From positions 1 through 39,804 of the forward strand of contig CAJTMJ010000032.1 in the NCBI GenBank assembly GCA_910577335.1: a DNA stretch of 39,804 nt. The letters are read 5' to 3'. This document shows positions 34,767 through 39,804 of this stretch, in pieces. The position numbers and the translations under genes were made by a program. Under the pieces are notes generated by a model. That model had not been told where the DNA came from and did no database searches. It was given only the letters and a program-made list of their open reading frames with translations. Each line of letters starts with the position of its first letter. The stretch's first letter is position 1. This DNA is from an uncultured Duncaniella sp. (lineage in GTDB: Bacteria > Bacteroidota > Bacteroidia > Bacteroidales > Muribaculaceae).

Positions 34767-36416
34767 ATGGAATGGTTAATTGATTTGATCGGTCCCGGGC
34801 ACATGGAGCTTGCGAGTACGTTGGTGCTCTACTCTTTCGTGATTGCTTCGGGTATCTATCTCGGAAAGCTTAAGGTCGGAGGTATATCCCTTGGCGTGAC
34901 CTTTGTGCTTTTCGTAGGTATCGTGATGGGGCATTTCGGGTATGTGGTAAATCCTGAGGTGCTTAAATTCGTTCGTGAGTTTGGTCTTATCCTGTTCATT
35001 TTCGCTATTGGTATACAGGTCGGACCCGGTTTCTTCTCATCTTTTAAAAAAGGTGGTGTGTTGCTCAATGCGCTTGCCGTGTTGATAATCCTGCTCAACG
35101 TCGGTATAGTGCTTGCCATTTTCTTTATAGATGGCAATACTCATATCTCGGCATTAGTCGGTGTCATGTCAGGTGCGGTTACCAATACCCCCGGTCTTGC
35201 AGCCGCTCAGCAGACAGCCGGAACTACCGAGGCTATCAATGTTATGGCTATGGGTTATGCCGCTGCTTATCCGCTCGGTGTTATCGGTATCATACTTTCG
35301 ATGCTTCTCGTCAAGGCTATATTCAAAATCAAGACTGAAGATGAAATCCGTGCCATAGAGGAAGAGATTGAGGGTAGCCAGCAGAAACCACTTATACTGT
35401 CTTTTGAGGTTACCAACATGCTTATTGATGGTAAATCTCTCTATGAGTTGCATCAGATTCTTGATTGTGACTTCGTGGTGTCACGACTCATGGGTGCAGA
35501 TGGAAAAGTAATAATCCCAACATCAAAAACTGTGTTGCATGTGGGCGACAAGATATACGTAGTGATTGCTCCGTCTGACGAGATGAAGTTCCATGGCGTG
35601 ATAGGCCATGAAATAGAGATGGACTGGGAAGAGGTTCAGAGCCAAGTATTCTCACGCCGTATTCTCGTCACTCAAAGCAAATATAACGGTGTGCCTCTCG
35701 GCGATCTGCGACTTCACACAGCTTACAGCCTTAACTGTACACGTGTCAATCGTGCCGGTGTCGATCTCTTGGCATCACCGTCGCTGCGTCTTCAGGTAGG
35801 TGACCGTCTGGTGGTTGTAGGTGACCTTAATGACATAGAGCGTCTCAGCACACGTCTCGGTAACTCTATGAAACGTCTTAACCAGCCTAACCTTATCACA
35901 ATCTTCGTTGGTATCCTCTTCGGTATCATCGTAGGTTCTATAAATGTAGGCTTCGGCATGAAGCTCGGTCTTGCGGGCGGTCCTCTTGTCGTGGCTATCC
36001 TTCTTAGCCGCTTCGGTTACAAATTCAAGCTTGTCACTTATACATCATCATCGGCATCATTGCTTATGCGTGAGCTTGGTATATGTCTGTTCCTTGCTTC
36101 GGTTGGTATATCCTCAGGCGCAGGATTTGCCGACACCGTATTCAATACCACCGGTATGTGGTGGGTGATATGGGGCTTCATCATCACATTCGTGCCATTG
36201 ATGGTGGTTGGATGTATTGCCCGAGGTGTCTATAAAATAAACTACCTTACTATCATGGGTCTTGTTTCCGGCGGATGTACTGACCCCCCAGCGCTTGCAT
36301 ACGCCAACAATTCCACAGGTAGCGATGCTCCTGCCGTGGCATATTCAACCGTCTATCCGCTCACAATGTTCCTACGAGTGGTCGCAGCACAGGCATTAGT
36401 GCTATGCTTTATGTAA
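34767..36416 (+). CDS. AspT/YidE-family putative transporter with two TrkA-C domains
   Basis: Inner-membrane protein of 549 aa with the layout of the AspT/YidE/YbjL family: a membrane block (1-185), two cytoplasmic TrkA-C (RCK_C) domains (about 205-285 and 290-370, with GDKIYVVIAPSDE and GDRLVVVGDLNDIERL), and a second membrane block (about 380-549). The two halves carry the paired repeat signatures MSGAVTNTPGLAAAQQ and VSGGCTDPPALAYAN. AspT exchanges aspartate for alanine, but YidE-like members have no firmly known substrate, so none is given. Its own promoter and a strong terminator suggest a single-gene unit. Confidence 0.92.
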   Translation: MEWLIDLIGPGHMELASTLVLYSFVIASGIYLGKLKVGGISLGVTFVLFVGIVMGHFGYVVNPEVLKFVREFGLILFIFAIGIQVGPGFFSSFKKGGVLLNALAVLIILLNVGIVLAIFFIDGNTHISALVGVMSGAVTNTPGLAAAQQTAGTTEAINVMAMGYAAAYPLGVIGIILSMLLVKAIFKIKTEDEIRAIEEEIEGSQQKPLILSFEVTNMLIDGKSLYELHQILDCDFVVSRLMGADGKVIIPTSKTVLHVGDKIYVVIAPSDEMKFHGVIGHEIEMDWEEVQSQVFSRRILVTQSKYNGVPLGDLRLHTAYSLNCTRVNRAGVDLLASPSLRLQVGDRLVVVGDLNDIERLSTRLGNSMKRLNQPNLITIFVGILFGIIVGSINVGFGMKLGLAGGPLVVAILLSRFGYKFKLVTYTSSSASLLMRELGICLFLASVGISSGAGFADTVFNTTGMWWVIWGFIITFVPLMVVGCIARGVYKINYLTIMGLVSGGCTDPPALAYANNSTGSDAPAVAYSTVYPLTMFLRVVAAQALVLCFM

Positions 36417-36449
36417 TCAAACCCTCAAACGAGGTTTAGATACAATTTC

Positions 36450-36510
36450 GACAAAAAGTTGGAAAGGAATGGTTTATGAAATTCTTTCCAACTTTTTGTC
36501 TATTTTATTG
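36450..36510 (+). terminator. Terminator after the transporter gene
   Basis: A 19-bp stem (one G-U) between 36450-36468 and 36482-36500 with a 13-nt loop; followed by TATTTTATTG. Confidence 0.85.
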
Positions 36511-36543
36511 TGTCTTTTAACTCTTACTAATCGGTATTTTTCG

Positions 36544-36551
36544 TAATTTTG
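36544..36551 (+). promoter_or_regulatory. -7 element of the prs promoter
   Basis: TAATTTTG, 28 nt before ATG 36580; the -33 box is poor. Confidence 0.6.
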
Positions 36552-36579
36552 CAGCAGAATTTTATCATTATCACATATT

Positions 36580-37524
36580 ATGATTGATAACCTACCACCA
36601 ATCAAAGTTTTCTCCGGGACTAAGTCCCACTACATGGCTGAGGAAATTTGTCGCGACTTAGGTTGCAACCTTGGTAAAATGAACATCCAGTACTTTGCCG
36701 ACGGCGAGTTCGAAGTGTCGTTTGAGGAGTCTATCCGTGGATGCGAAGTGTACCTTGTACAGTCCACATTCCCCAATTCTGACAACCTCATGGAACTTCT
36801 GTTGATGATTGACGCTGCCAAGCGCGCATCGGCAGCGTCGATTATCGCTGTTATGCCTTACTTTGGATGGGCACGTCAGGATCGCAAGGACAAACCGCGT
36901 GTGTCAATCGCCGCAAAGCTTGTGGCAGACCTTTTGACCACTGCTGGCGTTGACCGTGTTATCACTATGGATCTTCACGCAGACCAGATCCAAGGCTTCT
37001 TTGATATCCCTGTTGACCATCTCTATGCGTCATCAGTGTTTATCCCCTACATTCAGTCTCTCAATCTCGAAAACCTTGTTATCGCTTCGCCTGACGTAGG
37101 TGGTGCAAAACGTGCCAACAGCTACGCAAAATATCTCAATGTGCCTTTGGTGCTTTGCCACAAGCAGCGTGCCAAAGCTAACGTTGTGGCGCAGATGACT
37201 GTGATTGGTGATGTGAAGGATAAGGATGTGATTCTTATTGACGACATGGTTGATACGGCAGGCACAATCACCAAGGCTGCCGATCTTATGATGGCTAATG
37301 GCGCTCGCTCGGTAAGGGCTCTTTGCTCTCACGCTATTATGTCTGACCCTGCTTCTGAACGTGTTGACAACTGTTCTTTGACCGAGATGATGTTCACAAA
37401 CTCAATCCCGTTCAATAAGAACTGTAAGAAAGCGACTATTTTGTCAGTTGCCCGCTTGTTTGCCGACACTATCCGTCGTGTGCATACCCACGAGTCCATA
37501 TCATCACAGTATCTTATCAAATAA
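36580..37524 (+). CDS. prs: Ribose-phosphate pyrophosphokinase (PRPP synthetase)
   Basis: Cytoplasmic enzyme that makes PRPP from ribose 5-phosphate and ATP for purine, pyrimidine, histidine, tryptophan and NAD synthesis. 314 aa, the normal class I length. Motifs: IQYFADGEFEV (N-terminal), YFGWARQDRKDKPR (ATP loop), MDLHADQIQGFF, VIASPDVGGAKRA, and the PRPP loop DVILIDDMVDTAGTITKA. The start at 36580 fits the MIDNLPPIKVFSG start of the family and the promoter. It is 10 nt ahead of the S9 peptidase gene, so the two are likely cotranscribed. Confidence 0.96.
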   Translation: MIDNLPPIKVFSGTKSHYMAEEICRDLGCNLGKMNIQYFADGEFEVSFEESIRGCEVYLVQSTFPNSDNLMELLLMIDAAKRASAASIIAVMPYFGWARQDRKDKPRVSIAAKLVADLLTTAGVDRVITMDLHADQIQGFFDIPVDHLYASSVFIPYIQSLNLENLVIASPDVGGAKRANSYAKYLNVPLVLCHKQRAKANVVAQMTVIGDVKDKDVILIDDMVDTAGTITKAADLMMANGARSVRALCSHAIMSDPASERVDNCSLTEMMFTNSIPFNKNCKKATILSVARLFADTIRRVHTHESISSQYLIK

Positions 37525-37534
37525 TACCATAAAA

Positions 37535-39709
37535 ATGAATTTCAAGTCAATCATGGCTACCGCAGTCTTAGCCGGCTCGCTTGCCGCTTGCCAATCATCC
37601 GGCGAGAAAGATGCTACGCTTATAGATAAGCCTGACTATAAGAGCACTGACGGTGTGTTTAATATAGATGCGCTTGAGGCGTTAGGACGTGTGTCCGGTG
37701 TGCAGGTTTCACCCGATTCCAAAAAGATACTTTTCGGAATCTCTTACGAGAGCGTAGAGCAGAATAAGAGCAATAATGACCTGTATACCATGGATGTGGA
37801 TGGAGCTAATCTCCAGCGCATCACAAAAACAGCATCGTCCGAAGGCAACTCTGTTTGGATAAACAATGGAGAGCAGATAGCTTTCATATATCCGGCTAAC
37901 GGCGTGCCTCAGGTCTGGGTCATGAATGCTGACGGTTCGGGTCGCAAGCAGATCACAGATGTTGAGAAGGGTGTGCAAGGCTTTATGTTCTCTCCCGATG
38001 AGAAGCATATAGTGCTTGTGTCCACATTGAAATACTCACGTGACGCAAAGGATGTATATCCCGATCTTCCCGAGGCTACCGGTCGTGTGATAGACGACAT
38101 GATGTATAAGCACTGGGATGAATGGGTTACCGAAGTGCCTCATCCATTCATTGGCGAGTATGACGGTTCAAAGGTTACAAATGTTATTGACATTATGGCA
38201 GACGAACCGCGCTTCGAATCTCCTGTTAAGCCTTTCGGCGGAATAGAGTCATTCGCATGGTCTCCCGACAGCCAGTCATTGATATATGTGTCACGCAAGA
38301 AGGACGGTATGGCATACGCTATCTCAACAAATACCGACCTTTACAAATATAACCTTGCTGACAAGACCACCACTAATCTCACTGAGGGTATGATGGGTTA
38401 TGATACAAATCCTACATATTCTCCCGATGGCAAGTATGTGGCTTGGCTCTCTATGGAGCATGACGGTTATGAAAGTGATAAGAACCGTATATTCATTCTT
38501 GATACAGCTACCGGTGAAAAGAGAGACCTTACCGCAAACTGGGACTACACAGTGGATGGTATGGCATGGGCGCCTGACAGCCGTAGCATATATTTCCTCG
38601 CATACCGTGACGGTGTGAAGCCTATATTCTCTATGGGATTTGACGGTACCGTCAGTGTGATAGCGCAAGGGGAATGTGATTATGACGGAGTGTCACCGCT
38701 TGCCGACGGTAGTGTCATCACTATGAACCATTCTATGCTTCGCCCGAATGAAATATTCAGAGTGGAGAAAGGTGGAGAGGTTAAGCAGCTTTCAAATGTG
38801 AACACCGAGCTTCTCGCTTCATTGAAGATGCCGAGAGTGGAGAGAAACATGGTTCCCACTACCGATGGTAAAGAGATGCTTGTATGGGCTGTTTATCCAC
38901 ATGACTTTGACAGCACCAAGACATATCCTGCATTGCTTTATTGCCAAGGCGGTCCCCAGTCGGCTGTTAGCCAATTCTGGAGCTATCGTTGGAATCTCGC
39001 ACTCATGGCTGCTAACGGTTATATTGTCATCGCTCCTAACCGTCGTGGTCTTCCCGGCTTCGGTACAGAGTGGAATGCTCAGATTTCAGGCGATTACGGC
39101 GGTCAGAACATGCGTGACTACCTTAGCGCTGTTGACTACATGAAGCAATTCCCATTTATCGATGCTGAGCATATAGGTGCTACAGGTGCAAGCTATGGCG
39201 GCTTCTCCATATACTGGCTCGCAGGTAATCATAATAAGCGTTTCGCTGCTCTTTTGGCTCATGCCGGTATCTTTAACATGGAAGCTCAGTACCTTGAGAC
39301 AGAGGAGATGTGGTTTGCCAACTGGGATATGGGTGGCGGTGCTGTAAACGCTCCTGCCAACAGCGCAGATGCTCCTGACTATGGCGCATTCTGGCGTAAG
39401 GATAACCCTATAGCTCAGCGTACTTTCGCACTTTCACCCCATCGTTTTGTCGATAACTGGGATACACCTATCATGATTTCGCATGGCGAATATGACTATC
39501 GTATTCTTTCATCTCAGGGCGAGATGGCGTTCAACGCTGCAAAACTTCGCGGCATACCTGCTGAAATGGTTATCTTCCCCGACGAAAACCACTGGATACT
39601 GAAACCGCAGAACGCCATTATGTGGCAGCGTCTCTTCTTCCGTTGGTTTGACCGTTGGCTAAAACCTCAGGCCGCACAATCAGCGCAGGCAGCAGAAACT
39701 GCAGAATAA
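37535..39709 (+). CDS. S9-family prolyl oligopeptidase-like peptidase, lipoprotein
   Basis: 724-aa serine peptidase resembling dipeptidyl-peptidase/acylaminoacyl-peptidases (DPP5-like). The open frame runs back to 37448 inside prs, but ATG 37535 begins a lipoprotein signal (MNFKSIMATAV ... SLAAC), so it is used. A beta-propeller (about 50-400) with PD40-type repeats (VSPDSKKILF, FSPDEKHIVLV, WSPDSQSLIYV, YSPDGKYVAWL) precedes the alpha/beta-hydrolase domain. Catalytic triad: Ser553 (GASYGGF), Asp654 (HGEYDYRI), His686 (DENHWI). No acidic cluster follows the Cys, so it probably faces the periplasm and degrades peptides there. Exact peptide preference cannot be told. Confidence 0.9.
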   Translation: MNFKSIMATAVLAGSLAACQSSGEKDATLIDKPDYKSTDGVFNIDALEALGRVSGVQVSPDSKKILFGISYESVEQNKSNNDLYTMDVDGANLQRITKTASSEGNSVWINNGEQIAFIYPANGVPQVWVMNADGSGRKQITDVEKGVQGFMFSPDEKHIVLVSTLKYSRDAKDVYPDLPEATGRVIDDMMYKHWDEWVTEVPHPFIGEYDGSKVTNVIDIMADEPRFESPVKPFGGIESFAWSPDSQSLIYVSRKKDGMAYAISTNTDLYKYNLADKTTTNLTEGMMGYDTNPTYSPDGKYVAWLSMEHDGYESDKNRIFILDTATGEKRDLTANWDYTVDGMAWAPDSRSIYFLAYRDGVKPIFSMGFDGTVSVIAQGECDYDGVSPLADGSVITMNHSMLRPNEIFRVEKGGEVKQLSNVNTELLASLKMPRVERNMVPTTDGKEMLVWAVYPHDFDSTKTYPALLYCQGGPQSAVSQFWSYRWNLALMAANGYIVIAPNRRGLPGFGTEWNAQISGDYGGQNMRDYLSAVDYMKQFPFIDAEHIGATGASYGGFSIYWLAGNHNKRFAALLAHAGIFNMEAQYLETEEMWFANWDMGGGAVNAPANSADAPDYGAFWRKDNPIAQRTFALSPHRFVDNWDTPIMISHGEYDYRILSSQGEMAFNAAKLRGIPAEMVIFPDENHWILKPQNAIMWQRLFFRWFDRWLKPQAAQSAQAAETAE

Positions 39710-39804
39710 GTATTACAGAATTTCCTATAAAGATATAGGAATAAGCAAATAAAATTATTGCTGTCCGATAAAACTTTTTGAGGCAAAACAAAATTAGGAC
39801 TGGC

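Overview
The window looks like chromosome of a gut Bacteroidales bacterium, most likely Muribaculaceae (S24-7 group). Evidence: SusC/SusD pair, hybrid two-component regulator, BACON domains, lipoproteins with Bacteroidetes surface-export signals, and many promoters of the Bacteroidetes type (-33 TTTG, about 20 nt, -7 TAnnTTTG). The family assignment is inference; the phylum/order is well supported. No rRNA, tRNA, CRISPR array or insertion sequence was seen.

Layout. (1) 1-1549: an AT-rich two-gene cassette of unknown function (54 aa and 186 aa, joined by a GTGA overlap) bracketed by two directly repeated copies of a ~210-bp composite repeat made of small hairpins plus a tandem GTCCGAT tract. 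(2) 1550-7819: valS, a stand-alone NRPS-like adenylation protein whose key residues are altered, a YbdG-type mechanosensitive channel on the minus strand, and a small membrane-anchored unknown protein. (3) 7920-31774: a complete polysaccharide utilization locus (PUL). The minus strand carries the GH31-GH2-GH3 operon and its hybrid two-component regulator; the plus strand carries SusC, SusD, two multidomain surface lipoproteins and a double-BACON GH5 endo-glucanase. (4) 31883-39709: a thioredoxin-like lipoprotein, an HD phosphohydrolase, ilvE, an AspT/YidE-type transporter, prs and an S9 peptidase lipoprotein.

How the PUL probably works. The enzyme set (surface GH5, PA14-containing GH31 alpha-xylosidase-like, GH2 beta-galactosidase-like, GH3 beta-glucosidase-like) matches the known xyloglucan loci of Bacteroides ovatus. 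The model is: surface binding by SusD and two lipoproteins, backbone cutting by GH5, SusC import, then trimming in the periplasm by GH2 (galactose), GH31 (xylose) and GH3 (glucose), with the regulator sensing an oligosaccharide. No GH43 or GH95 enzyme is present in the window, so arabinosyl or fucosyl decorations would need enzymes from elsewhere. Lipoprotein signals fit this: the three plus-strand lipoproteins at 25330, 27280 and 30041 have acidic residues right after the acylated cysteine (surface type), while GH31 does not and GH2/GH3 have ordinary signal peptides.

Most notable beyond ordinary annotation: the paired surface lipoproteins with shared lipocalin-like and CBM-like modules, the degenerate adenylation protein, the composite repeat bracketing the unknown cassette, and a 16-bp stem with a 64-nt loop between the binding proteins and GH5.
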